9,537 nt of DNA. Origin: an uncultured Bacilli bacterium (GTDB lineage Bacteria; Bacillota_I; Bacilli_A; ML615J-28; CAG-313). The translations under genes were made by a program, and so were the position numbers. The stretch lies in assembly GCA_934133195.1 (NCBI GenBank), contig CAKPAZ010000030.1:1-9537 (forward strand), read 5' to 3'. The notes beneath the pieces were generated by a model. That model was not told the origin of the DNA and ran no database searches. It saw only the letters and a program-made list of their open reading frames with translations. Of the stretch, positions 1 through 7,879 are shown in pieces (the first letter of the stretch is position 1; each line of letters starts with the position of its first letter).

Positions 1-140
1 GGTAAAACCTTACTATTTAACAAATATATTTTTGAACTTTAGCATATCACTGTCAAACTTGGGTTATATCATATTTTGTTTGTGATTTCTTTAAATTTAC
101 TTATTTTTTTGAAAACGTTTTACTAAAAAAATTAAATATT
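1..140. other. Intergenic left edge, no gene seen
   Basis: This AT-rich stretch holds no convincing open reading frame. The only notable string is TGAAAACGTTTTAC at 110-123, which matches a catabolite-responsive element (cre, TGAAARCGYTTWCW) at 12 of 14 positions. It lies downstream of the darA-like terminator, so it could only control a gene beyond the left edge. I treat it as a weak lead. Confidence 0.5.
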
Positions 141-166
141 AAAAAAAACATCCCCTTAAGGATGTT
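141..166 (-). terminator. Intrinsic terminator of the darA-like gene
   Basis: Read on the minus strand, AACATCC (160-166) pairs perfectly with GGATGTT (147-153) across a 6-nt loop and is followed by eight T residues (148-141). The first stem bases lie inside the TAA stop codon (165-167), so gene and terminator overlap and transcription very probably ends here. Confidence 0.85.
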
Positions 167-488
167 ATAGTTTATATGATTCTTTAACGTCAAGAACAAA
201 GATTGTAGCTCCATTTACACTTACTTCAAAAGGGAAGGAATTTAAGATACCATATTCATCAACGTTTTCTTTATTAAGTTTTTTCTTTCTAGTTTTTGCG
301 ACTTCACCTACGGTTGCGACAAGCTTAGACACGCGATCATCTTCTGTACCTACTAAGAAGGTAGTATTACCATTTCTTAATAATCCCCCAGTACTCGCAA
401 GTTTTGTAACAAAGTATTTTTCTTTTAGTAGTCTTTCCGTTACATTTTTTGCGTCTTCATTAGTTACTATAATTAATACTAATTTCAT
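165..488 (-). CDS. darA: DarA/PstA-type PII-like cyclic di-AMP receptor
   Basis: This is a cytosolic PII-like signalling protein of the family that binds cyclic di-AMP as a trimer (DarA/PstA, formerly YaaQ). The 107 residues are close to the usual size of about 109. The family hallmarks are visible: an N-terminal KLVLIIV strand, the segment TKLASTGG (28-35) running into RNGNTTFLVG (38-47), and a C-terminal NGATIFVLDV strand. The start is supported by AAGGAGG placed 8 nt upstream of ATG. The gene has its own promoter and terminator, so it is monocistronic here. In Bacillus-like genomes it often sits between tmk and holB, and neither is present. What DarA does downstream of c-di-AMP is not settled in general, and nothing here adds to that. 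Confidence 0.93.
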   Translation of the reverse strand: MKLVLIIVTNEDAKNVTERLLKEKYFVTKLASTGGLLRNGNTTFLVGTEDDRVSKLVATVGEVAKTRKKKLNKENVDEYGILNSFPFEVSVNGATIFVLDVKESYKL

Positions 489-509
489 AGATTCATCCTC
501 CTTGGTAGT

Positions 510-538
510 ATTTTACCATAATTAGGATCTTTTGTAAA
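510..538 (-). promoter_or_regulatory. Promoter of the darA-like gene
   Basis: On the minus strand the -35 box TTTACA (538-533) is followed, after exactly 17 bp, by TAAAAT (515-510) preceded by TGG, giving an extended -10. Each hexamer differs from consensus at one base. The predicted start of transcription lies about 15 nt before the AAGGAGG ribosome binding site. Confidence 0.75.
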
Positions 539-629
539 GAATTTAAGATTTATTTTTAAAATATGTTAAATGAATTTTTCCTATTTTTTTATTAATAAAA
601 GCAATCAATAAGTTATAAATTAGCATATA

Positions 630-638
630 TGATATAAT
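630..638 (+). promoter_or_regulatory. Extended -10 promoter of the acetyltransferase gene
   Basis: TGATATAAT is a perfect extended -10 element (TG, one base, TATAAT). No good -35 box is found 16-18 bp upstream, which is common for extended -10 promoters. It lies 26 nt before the ATG at 665 and just ahead of the GGAGG at 655-659. Confidence 0.6.
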
Positions 639-664
639 ATAAAAAACTTAAATTGGAGGATAAT

Positions 665-1171
665 ATGTTAACAATTAGAAAAGCTACAAAAAGCGATGCT
701 TTAAAAATTTTAGAATATTGTAAAATAATTGGTGGTGAAACTGATAATCTCACCTTTGGAAAAGATGGTATACCCCTTAAGGTTGAAGATGAGGAAAAGT
801 ACCTTGATAGCATGTATAATTCACCAACTGATTTATACCTAGTTGCAACCATTAATGATGAAATTGTGGGAGCATGTTGTTTTTCTACCTATAAAAAGAA
901 ACGCCTTTGTCATCGTGGAGAGATATCTATTTCGGTAAAAAAAGACTACTGGAACCAGCATATTGGAAGTAAATTAATGGAAGAAACTATTCTTTTCGCA
1001 ACTTCTTTAACTTCTTGTGAAGTCATTTCTTTAGAGGTTAGAGCCGATAATTTAAAAGCTATTTCACTATATAAAAAATTTGGCTTTGAGGTAATTGGAA
1101 CCTTTAAAAACTTTATGAAAGTAAACGGCAAGGCAATTGATTGTTTAATAATGGAGTTAATTATTAAATAA
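665..1171 (+). CDS. GNAT-family N-acetyltransferase
   Basis: This is a 168-residue single-domain Gcn5-related acetyltransferase that should move an acetyl group from acetyl-CoA to a small molecule or protein amine; the substrate cannot be told. The N-terminus LTIRKATKSD is the usual first strand. The acetyl-CoA loop is at 91-104 (VKKDYWNQHIGSKL), motif B is LEVRADN at 123-129, and YKKFGF follows at 136-141. In the loop the canonical R/Q-x-x-G-x-G/A reads W96-N-Q-H99-I-G101, so the first glycine is histidine. I start it at the ATG at 665 and not at the in-frame TTG at 653, because that TTG overlaps the ribosome binding site (GGAGG, 655-659), which sits 5 nt before the ATG. It appears to be a single-gene unit; no clear terminator follows. 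Confidence 0.9.
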   Translation: MLTIRKATKSDALKILEYCKIIGGETDNLTFGKDGIPLKVEDEEKYLDSMYNSPTDLYLVATINDEIVGACCFSTYKKKRLCHRGEISISVKKDYWNQHIGSKLMEETILFATSLTSCEVISLEVRADNLKAISLYKKFGFEVIGTFKNFMKVNGKAIDCLIMELIIK

Positions 1172-1182
1172 TCTTTTTTTAA

Positions 1183-1196
1183 TGAAAGCGTTAACT
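1183..1196 (+). promoter_or_regulatory. cre-like site upstream of the ABC operon
   Basis: TGAAAGCGTTAACT matches the catabolite-responsive element consensus TGAAARCGYTTWCW at 13 of 14 positions. It lies about 30 bp upstream of the -35 box of the operon promoter and 12 bp after the acetyltransferase stop codon. CcpA-type control, by activation from upstream or repression, is inferred from the match alone. Confidence 0.4.
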
Positions 1197-1224
1197 TTTT
1201 TTGTTAATTTTAATAACTAAACCT

Positions 1225-1253
1225 TTGTAAAAAGTACAATTTTTTGGTATAAT
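1225..1253 (+). promoter_or_regulatory. Operon promoter with overlapping inverted repeat
   Basis: The -10 is TATAAT (1248-1253) preceded by TGG, an extended -10. The -35 candidate TTGTAA (1225-1230) is 17 bp upstream and matches consensus at four of six bases. The -35 lies inside an inverted repeat, TTGTA-AAAAG-TACAA (1225-1239), placed where a repressor would block RNA polymerase. Transcription should start near 1260, leaving a leader of only about 13 nt that carries the AGGAGG (1261-1266). Confidence 0.7.
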
Positions 1254-1272
1254 AAGTAACAGGAGGTAAGAT

Positions 1273-2706
1273 ATGAATAGACAATACATAAATATTACTT
1301 ACAAAAAAAGCATTCATTTGCGATTCTTACTACTACTAGTCCTAGCTTTTATTCTTTTAACTTTGACTAGCTGTAAAAAAACCGAAACAATTGATGATCC
1401 TATTGCCTTAGGTTTTATTGACAAAACGGCTTATATCATTAATAGTAAAGGTGAAAACCTTAGTTTAAAAGAATATGATGAAGTTAAACCATACTATGAT
1501 GAATATCTAATGGTAAAAAAGAATAATAAATGGGGATACATCAAAAACGATGGAAGTGTCGTTACCAAACTAAGATTTGATGAAGTATACCCAATGAAAG
1601 AAAATAAAGCTGTGGTTATCCTTGATGGTAATTATCATATCATCGATAATACTGGTAAAATTATTTATAGTCTTCATAATGGAATTACTGCTAATAGTTA
1701 TTTCACTAATGATTGTTTAATTATTGAACAAAATGGTCTTTATGGCGTATTGAAATATGACAATGATTCAAGTAGTTTTTCTCTTATAATTAGACCTACT
1801 TATAACTATCTAAGTAACTTTAAAAATGAAATTGCGGTGGTGGGAATGTTTAATGAAAATGATGTTATTAAATATTCTTATCTTACAAAAGAAAATCTAA
1901 ATATCTTTAACGGTTATCCTTTTGATGAAGCTGAAGATTTTAGCTGTGGCCTCGCAAAAGTTGGAATTTATGAAAATGATAAGATGAATTACCAATATGT
2001 AAAGATGCCATCAACCTTAGATGTTACAACAACTCCTTCTTATTTAATTGATAATACTACTTCTTCCATTGTTAGATATGATTATGGAACAACATGTGAA
2101 AACAATATGATTTTTGTTGCTGATTATGTCGTATATCCTGAAGGAACGATTGAAGATAACACAAGATATTATAAAAGTTTTACCTTTATTGATACCGATG
2201 GTAATAGAAATTATGATGAAGCAATCGAGAGTATTGCTAAAAAAGTTCCTAAGAACTTCTTCCCTTTTGCTCCATTTTATATTGATGATATCTTTTGTTT
2301 TATTAACGCTACAAAGAGTATTCCTGTATGTAATGTTGTAAGATTAACCCATATGCAACAAATTACTGAGGATGATACTTATGTTGACTATTATGAATTT
2401 AAAAATGCAAACTATGATACCGATGAATCTAATCCTATTATTAGTTCATTCTTTAAAGATAACAAGATAACTTCCCAAGTAGGTATGGGTTACTTATCTT
2501 ATCCAAGTGAACTAAAAACACCAATATACCTTAAATCTTTGAACTCTTATGTTACAGCAGGAAAAATATATGGAGATAAATGGAGTATCCTTAAGATTGA
2601 AGCGGTTAAAATTGATAAAACAACCCAACCTAGTCATATCTTAGATGACTATGACATCAATCTTTACTACTTTATCCCTATTATCTATGACAATATTATT
2701 TATTAG
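1273..2706 (+). CDS. WG-repeat surface lipoprotein of the ABC operon
   Basis: This is a 477-residue predicted lipoprotein. A basic N-terminus of about 17 residues is followed by a hydrophobic stretch (18-31) and the lipobox LTSC with Cys34, so the mature protein should be anchored outside the membrane. Residues 45-160 resemble WG (KWG) beta repeats: NNKWGYIKNDG at 84-94, a degenerate copy around LYGV (156-159), and related strand-turn units at 47-60 and 119-131. The remainder to 477 is rich in Tyr, Asp and Asn and looks beta-rich, but I recognise no domain in it. The start is fixed by AGGAGG 6 nt upstream. It is the first gene of the operon and its stop overlaps the ribosome binding site of the ATPase-permease gene, so translation is probably coupled. 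A substrate-binding, sensing or periplasmic-adaptor-like role for the transporter is inference. Confidence 0.8.
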   Translation: MNRQYINITYKKSIHLRFLLLLVLAFILLTLTSCKKTETIDDPIALGFIDKTAYIINSKGENLSLKEYDEVKPYYDEYLMVKKNNKWGYIKNDGSVVTKLRFDEVYPMKENKAVVILDGNYHIIDNTGKIIYSLHNGITANSYFTNDCLIIEQNGLYGVLKYDNDSSSFSLIIRPTYNYLSNFKNEIAVVGMFNENDVIKYSYLTKENLNIFNGYPFDEAEDFSCGLAKVGIYENDKMNYQYVKMPSTLDVTTTPSYLIDNTTSSIVRYDYGTTCENNMIFVADYVVYPEGTIEDNTRYYKSFTFIDTDGNRNYDEAIESIAKKVPKNFFPFAPFYIDDIFCFINATKSIPVCNVVRLTHMQQITEDDTYVDYYEFKNANYDTDESNPIISSFFKDNKITSQVGMGYLSYPSELKTPIYLKSLNSYVTAGKIYGDKWSILKIEAVKIDKTTQPSHILDDYDINLYYFIPIIYDNIIY

Positions 2707-2717
2707 GAGCGCTCACG

Positions 2718-5279
2718 ATGATTACAATAAAAAACCTCAATAAATATTACAAATCAGGTCAAGGTACATACCATGCGCTTCGTGATATTAACTTAACCTT
2801 ACCAGATAAAGGCATGGTCTTTATTGTTGGTAAGAGTGGTAGTGGTAAAAGTACCCTACTAAATGTAATTGGTGGACTTGATGGATACGATAGTGGTGAA
2901 TTATTAATTGATAATGTCACAACTAAAGGATTTACCAAGAAAGACTATAATGCATATCGTAATACTTACATTGGCTTTATCTTTCAAGAATTTAATGTCA
3001 TTAAAACTTTATCAATTTACGATAACATTGCTTTATCTTTGGAACTACACCATTTAAATGTTAAAGAACATCATGAAGAAATAATGGAAATCATTGAAAA
3101 AGTAGGCTTAAAAGGCAAAGAAAACCGCAAGATGAATGAAATATCTGGTGGTGAAAGACAACGTGTGGCGATTGCGAGAGCTTTAATCAAACATCCCAAA
3201 GTTATTATTGCTGATGAACCTACTGGAAATCTTGATGCTAAAAACCGTGATATCGTAATGGATATCTTAAAATCACTTAGTAAAGAACGTTTAGTTCTAA
3301 TTGTTACCCATGATAAACAAATGGCTGACCTTTATGGTGATCGTTTTATTACCATAAAAGATGGTGCTGTCATTGATGATACAACAAATAAACCTGAAAA
3401 TTTAGTTATAACGAATAAAGAATATGATACAAAACCAATTTCTCCAACTGCTAAGACTAGTTTAATTCTATCAGCGAAAGCAGTTTTACTTAATAAATGG
3501 CGATTCTTATTAATTGTTATTTTATTTTCTTTTAGCTTAATCTTTGCAGGAAGCAGTGTTAACTTATTTTTAACTAACTCTACAAAAGAATATGCTAACT
3601 ATCAAAAAGAATATAATAACTTTGTTGTAAATTTAACTCAAGAGTATACCAATCACGGATATACTGAAAATACAGCTTTCTACAATTCTGAAGTAGAAAA
3701 GTTAATTACTAAATATCAAACAACAACTGACAATGAAGGCTTTGACATCTTAAAATCAATGATTTTTGATATTAACATTAATATTGATGATTATGCGGAC
3801 GTATGGACTTATTCAACAACTATTCAAAGACTAATTGTAAGTAGTAATATTAATGACTTAGAAAAGGTTAGACCATATAAAGATGAACCACGTGGAGTAA
3901 ACTACAACCAATATGGCGTATACATTACTGACTATGTGGCTGACTGTCTAATCTTCTATAATTATTTTAATGATGAATCTTTACAATATGATGCATCAGA
4001 TGATGAAGATCGCTTAAAGAAGTTTGATGCTATCATTGAAAGACAAATTAATGTTGATTATCTTAATCATCCTCTTTATATTAAGAATGTAATAAAAACT
4101 AATTATTATGATTTACTTAGCTCTGATTTAAGTGACTCTAAAAATAAAGCCGCATTACTTGATAATATTGCTTACTATAGTTCAATCTTTGTTACTCCTA
4201 CAATCTACAACAATATTGTTGCGAAAGATTTAAGTGAAGTTGCAAACTTTAAATATACTTACGATAACTTCATTTATGACTGTTTCAGTAAAACTGGAAA
4301 ATATGAAGGTATCAAGATTATGCCATTTAATAGTGATACAATGGAAATTGCTAAATCACTTGATAAAGATGGTAACGTTGAAACTAATGAAGATGGTACA
4401 CCTATTTATTTAGGTAGAGCCCCAATTAAACCCGAACAACAACGACCAACCCAAATGGCCGTATCAAGAGGTTTCCTTGAAAAAGTCTTAGGAGTTAAAA
4501 ACGATCAATATACTTTTGTTTATAACTCTAATGATAAAAACTATATTCTAACTAATGTTTATGGTAATCAAGTTACTTTCTATATGTTAGGTTATTCAAG
4601 AGTTCCTACTCCTCTTAACTTTGTTGTCTCTTGTATTGTTGAGGAGGAAGAACCAGTTATTTATACAACATCACTTGAAACCAATGATTTATTTGTTAAT
4701 TATTTAACTAATAGCTATGGTAAGGGTGATAATATGGCAGGATTCCCTCTTCTTCTTATCAATAATGATGTAAATGTTAATGCTAAACTTTATAATGAAT
4801 TAATTAATGAAAAAGCAATAATTAATAACGTTTCTTACAAGAAACTTCAAGTAGTTAATGCTTTTATCGATAGTAACTTAATTTTATTTGTTGGACTTTT
4901 CTTTATTTTCTGTTTATTCAGTATTTTATTAATTTTTAACTTTATTATTATTAATATTAAGAATAGTACTAAAGATATTGGTATCTATATGTCTTTAGGT
5001 ATGAATGGTTGGAAAATTTCTTTAATTTACCTTTTCCAAGTATTATTCATAAGTGTTGCTTCAATGATTATTGCTTTAATTGGCACCGTAATCTTCTTAA
5101 ACATCCTTGACGCAAGTTTTACATCTGAGGCCATGGTTAACTTTAAGATCATTAACTTTACCCCTCTTGGTGCTCTTGCAATCTTCTTGCTTGCGTTTAT
5201 TACACCTGTTCTTTCAGTTATTTTCCCATTAATATCTTTAAGTAATAAAAAACCTATAGATATTATTAAAGTTTCATAA
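2718..5279 (+). CDS. ABC transporter ATPase-permease fusion, MacB/FtsX type
   Basis: This 853-residue protein joins an ABC ATPase to an FtsX-type permease, the domain order of MacB. The ATPase (1-225) is complete: Walker A GKSGSGKST (38-46), Q-loop Gln90, signature SGGERQ (143-148), Walker B KVIIADE (161-167), D-loop NLD (171-173) and H-loop His198. The permease has one membrane helix at about 263-281, an extracellular region of roughly 435 residues (285-718), then three helices near 721-746, 770-795 and 815-840. The cytoplasmic KDIGIYMSLG motif after helix 2 is typical of FtsX-like permeases. AGGAG 8 nt upstream of ATG supports the start, and the gap from the lipoprotein gene is 11 bp. Family members use ATP to drive mechanical changes outside the membrane, exporting peptides or lipoproteins or remodelling the envelope. 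The substrate is unknown. Confidence 0.93.
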   Translation: MITIKNLNKYYKSGQGTYHALRDINLTLPDKGMVFIVGKSGSGKSTLLNVIGGLDGYDSGELLIDNVTTKGFTKKDYNAYRNTYIGFIFQEFNVIKTLSIYDNIALSLELHHLNVKEHHEEIMEIIEKVGLKGKENRKMNEISGGERQRVAIARALIKHPKVIIADEPTGNLDAKNRDIVMDILKSLSKERLVLIVTHDKQMADLYGDRFITIKDGAVIDDTTNKPENLVITNKEYDTKPISPTAKTSLILSAKAVLLNKWRFLLIVILFSFSLIFAGSSVNLFLTNSTKEYANYQKEYNNFVVNLTQEYTNHGYTENTAFYNSEVEKLITKYQTTTDNEGFDILKSMIFDININIDDYADVWTYSTTIQRLIVSSNINDLEKVRPYKDEPRGVNYNQYGVYITDYVADCLIFYNYFNDESLQYDASDDEDRLKKFDAIIERQINVDYLNHPLYIKNVIKTNYYDLLSSDLSDSKNKAALLDNIAYYSSIFVTPTIYNNIVAKDLSEVANFKYTYDNFIYDCFSKTGKYEGIKIMPFNSDTMEIAKSLDKDGNVETNEDGTPIYLGRAPIKPEQQRPTQMAVSRGFLEKVLGVKNDQYTFVYNSNDKNYILTNVYGNQVTFYMLGYSRVPTPLNFVVSCIVEEEEPVIYTTSLETNDLFVNYLTNSYGKGDNMAGFPLLLINNDVNVNAKLYNELINEKAIINNVSYKKLQVVNAFIDSNLILFVGLFFIFCLFSILLIFNFIIINIKNSTKDIGIYMSLGMNGWKISLIYLFQVLFISVASMIIALIGTVIFLNILDASFTSEAMVNFKIINFTPLGALAIFLLAFITPVLSVIFPLISLSNKKPIDIIKVS

Positions 5280-5291
5280 GGAGGTATACGG

Positions 5292-5966
5292 ATGATTACA
5301 ATTAAAAATGTTAATAAATATTATCATTCTGGTAATGAAGTAGTGCATGCAGTTAGAGATTTCTCCGTTACCTTCCCTGATAAAGGCTTAGTCTTCATCT
5401 TAGGTCCCTCAGGATCTGGTAAAAGTACCCTCCTTAATATCTTAGGTGGACTTGACCTACCTGATAGTGGTGAAATCTGGATTGAAGATTATGAACTATC
5501 TAAACTATCTAAAAGTGAAAGAACCGCATACTTAAATAGTTATCTTGGTTTTGTCTTTCAAGAATACAATATCTTAAAAGACTTAACTTTAAATGAAAAC
5601 ATAAGTTTACCCTTAGAGATTCAAAATGTTAAACGTAAAAAAAGAAAAGAATTACTTGATGAAATAATTAAAAAAGTTGGTCTTGAAGGCCTAGAAAAAA
5701 GAAAAGTTAGTCAATTATCAGGAGGACAAAAACAACGTATTGCGATTGCGAGAGCTGTTATTAAAAATCCTAAACTAATTATCGCTGATGAACCAACCGG
5801 AAACCTTGATAGTGAAACTTCTACTACTATCTTTGAGTTATTTAAAGAACTATCTAAAGATCGTCTAATCATTATTGTTACCCATGATGAAGAGTCAGCT
5901 CTTATGTATAATGATATGTTAATCCGTATCTCACCAGATGGAGGTGCAACATATGAAGAAAAATAG
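5292..5966 (+). CDS. ABC transporter ATP-binding protein, MacB/LolD type
   Basis: This is a stand-alone 224-residue ATPase with every catalytic element: Walker A GPSGSGKST (38-46), Gln90, SGGQKQ (143-148), KLIIADE (161-167), NLD (171-173) and His198. These fall at exactly the same residue numbers as in the ATPase half of the preceding fusion protein, so the two domains align without gaps to residue 199 and are paralogues. AAGGAGG overlaps the stop of the fusion gene and lies 7 nt before this ATG; the gap is 12 bp. Its 3' end overlaps the permease gene by 14 bp. It most likely energises that permease, pairing across the ATP sites either with itself or with the fused ATPase. Confidence 0.93.
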   Translation: MITIKNVNKYYHSGNEVVHAVRDFSVTFPDKGLVFILGPSGSGKSTLLNILGGLDLPDSGEIWIEDYELSKLSKSERTAYLNSYLGFVFQEYNILKDLTLNENISLPLEIQNVKRKKRKELLDEIIKKVGLEGLEKRKVSQLSGGQKQRIAIARAVIKNPKLIIADEPTGNLDSETSTTIFELFKELSKDRLIIIVTHDEESALMYNDMLIRISPDGGATYEEK

Positions 5967-7719
5967 TTTATTTAAAAAAGCTCATATTCCTTTTCACATT
6001 TGTTTAAAACTTGCTTTAAAGAACATTTGGAAAAAGAAATTTAGATTCTTAATTATTACAATAATATGTAGTATCTCTCTTGCCTTTTTATCATTTACCA
6101 TTGAACTAAATGGTGATAAACTAAGACAAAATGTTTACACAATGGTAGAAAACGGATATGAATACACAGATATTTATCAATACTTACCATTAGATAAAGA
6201 AGCTGAAAAGGAAAGTTTCTACAATAAATATAATAGTGTTGAACTTGATTTAGATGCTTATGAAAAAATTAAAAAGGATATTCCTGAAATGAATATCCAC
6301 AAATATGAAAATGTTAAAATTGATTATGCTTTTAAAGATGCTGATATTTTCACATCTTTCTACCCTGGTTATATTCAAACAATCATTGAATTTGATAAAA
6401 CTAATAAATATGAATTATTAGCAGGAAGATTACCTAATGAAGATAGTAAAGAAATCTTAATTACTGATTATCTAGTCTATGCGTTCAATTATTTTGATGT
6501 TCTAATGCAAGATGGTACCTACTATGACTATTTAAATAAATTTATTGATTTAAACATCAATAAAGGATACAAAATTGTTGGTGTAGTTAAAACTAACTTT
6601 GATCGTTGGGTATCCCAAACTGGATTTAAAAACTCTAAAATTGATGAATCAGAAAAACAAAATCTTTCATATTTTAATGATTTTGTAATGATGAATGCAA
6701 TTATCGTTCCATCTAAATACTATGAAATTGAAAAAGTCGACCTATCAGGAGTTACAACTTTTACTAAAAAGAATGCTAATCGTGCTGATTGGTTATTAAC
6801 TATTGAAAAAACAGGACTTTTAAAGAATGCGGTTCCTAATGAATTATCATTTATTGACCGAAATCTTGATGTAACCTATCATGTAGATAGATGGTCAAGA
6901 CAACCATATGGTTATAAACCTACTTCTTCTGAGGAAATCGCCATTCCTAAGTCTTGGGTTAAACTCCTATTTGGTATTAACTTTAATATGTTAAGTATCA
7001 GTGAGTTTTATAATTTAATTTATCAAACTAAATTACAAATCACTATTACTCCATCACATAAACAAAATACAATGACTAAAACATTTACCATTGTTGGAGT
7101 TACCGAAAGTGAAGATTATGCCTTGATAAATGAAGATACTTCAAAATTCCTTGAAGATTATCGTCAAGAATCTGAAAAAGTAATCGTTAACCTTCCTAAG
7201 AGTGCAAACGAAACTTACAATCTTTTCCAAAAAGCTTATAAACATGGCTATATAATTGATGTTTGGAAATATCATACTGATATTGATTCTTATGTAGTTG
7301 ATCCATTCATCAATATCATATCTAAAGCTGGTCTTATTGTATTCGTTGCTTTTACCGTTGGTATTATGTGGACAATCATTACCATTGAAATTGTTGACTC
7401 CAAAAAAGAAATCGGAATCTTACGTTCTATTGGTTTAAGTGGAGCGAAAGTATCATCAATCTTTATTATCCAAGCATTACTGGTTAATTTAATAGCTTAT
7501 GGTATTTCGATCATTATTGCTCATTTTGTTATTACCTCATATAATAGTGGATTAACAGATGAGTTAAATCTAATTTCGCTTTACATGTACACTATGACTT
7601 ATCGTACACCAGTATTCTTACTTGGATTTGTCTTAATTATGACAATAATTTCAACATTCATTCCATTATATCGTATAATGTCACAAAAGATTATTGATGT
7701 TATCAATGAAAGAGAATAA
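5953..7719 (+). CDS. FtsX-type ABC transporter permease
   Basis: This is a 588-residue membrane protein with the MacB/FtsX layout: a basic cytoplasmic N-terminus (KNIWKKKFRF, 23-32), helix 1 at about 31-50, an extracellular domain of about 400 residues (52-455), then helices near 459-482, 502-528 and 553-572. The conserved cytoplasmic motif KKEIGILRSIG sits at 484-494. I start it at the ATG at 5953, not the in-frame ATG at 5938, because GGAGG (5940-5944) lies 8 nt before 5953, whereas the 5938 codon runs into that site. It overlaps the ATPase gene by 14 bp, so translation is coupled. Together with the ATPase it forms the split counterpart of the fused half-transporter. It is the last gene before the operon terminator. 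Confidence 0.92.
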   Translation: MKKNSLFKKAHIPFHICLKLALKNIWKKKFRFLIITIICSISLAFLSFTIELNGDKLRQNVYTMVENGYEYTDIYQYLPLDKEAEKESFYNKYNSVELDLDAYEKIKKDIPEMNIHKYENVKIDYAFKDADIFTSFYPGYIQTIIEFDKTNKYELLAGRLPNEDSKEILITDYLVYAFNYFDVLMQDGTYYDYLNKFIDLNINKGYKIVGVVKTNFDRWVSQTGFKNSKIDESEKQNLSYFNDFVMMNAIIVPSKYYEIEKVDLSGVTTFTKKNANRADWLLTIEKTGLLKNAVPNELSFIDRNLDVTYHVDRWSRQPYGYKPTSSEEIAIPKSWVKLLFGINFNMLSISEFYNLIYQTKLQITITPSHKQNTMTKTFTIVGVTESEDYALINEDTSKFLEDYRQESEKVIVNLPKSANETYNLFQKAYKHGYIIDVWKYHTDIDSYVVDPFINIISKAGLIVFVAFTVGIMWTIITIEIVDSKKEIGILRSIGLSGAKVSSIFIIQALLVNLIAYGISIIIAHFVITSYNSGLTDELNLISLYMYTMTYRTPVFLLGFVLIMTIISTFIPLYRIMSQKIIDVINERE

Positions 7720-7720
7720 G

Positions 7721-7746
7721 AAAAGAGCCTCTAGGGGCTCTTTTTT
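7721..7746 (+). terminator. Operon terminator, possibly bidirectional
   Basis: AAAAGAGCC (7721-7729) pairs with GGCTCTTTT (7736-7744) over a 6-nt loop, and the T run extends to 7746. It begins one base after the permease stop codon. On the opposite strand the stem is followed by TTTTCTT, so it may also stop transcripts from the convergent lipoprotein genes. Confidence 0.92.
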
Positions 7747-7860
7747 CATATTTTATGAAATTGTTAATTTTAGATTTAATTAAGTAATAAAAATACTAAT
7801 GATATTAATATGATTTTTGATAGATTAATTTTTCATCATTAGTTAATTGTTGTTTTAATG

Positions 7861-7879
7861 TTGATTATCCTTTCTATAA
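7861..7879 (-). repeat. Orphan copy of the lipoprotein intergenic spacer
   Basis: The 19 bases TTATAGAAAGGATAATCAA (minus strand) are identical to 8545-8527, the spacer carrying the ribosome binding site between the two lipoprotein genes. Here they follow the last lipoprotein gene (stop at 7884) with no gene after them. Eight more bases downstream align with only two differences, one of which turns the expected ATG into ATT. This looks like the leftover 5' edge of another gene. Positions 7747-7860 beyond it hold no recognisable open reading frame. Confidence 0.6.

Noticed and set aside
26..56. Minus-strand promoter with TTGACA (56-51)
   Set aside because: The -35 is perfect, but the hexamer 17 bp away is AAAAAT, a poor -10, and no gene start is in view.
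653..664. Upstream TTG start for the acetyltransferase
   Set aside because: The TTG overlaps the GGAGG ribosome binding site, which is correctly spaced for the ATG at 665.
613..852. Minus-strand open frame of 79 codons
   Set aside because: It lies opposite the promoter and 5' half of the acetyltransferase gene, has no ribosome binding site and shows no recognisable protein features.
946..1131. Minus-strand open frame of 61 codons
   Set aside because: It is antisense to the conserved GNAT core; the sense frame has clear family motifs.
1160..1180. Possible terminator after the acetyltransferase
   Set aside because: The hairpin is only five A/T pairs with a 3-nt loop; the seven-T run alone is not enough to call it.
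2114..2341. Plus-strand open frame of 75 codons inside the WG-repeat lipoprotein gene
   Set aside because: It is an out-of-frame shadow of an intact longer gene, without its own ribosome binding site.
5938..5952. Upstream ATG start for the permease
   Set aside because: The ATG overlaps the GGAGG at 5940-5944, which serves the ATG at 5953.
7744..7760. Second small hairpin TTTCATA-TTT-TATGAAA after the operon terminator
   Set aside because: It is A/T rich and lies behind a much stronger terminator, so it needs no separate function.
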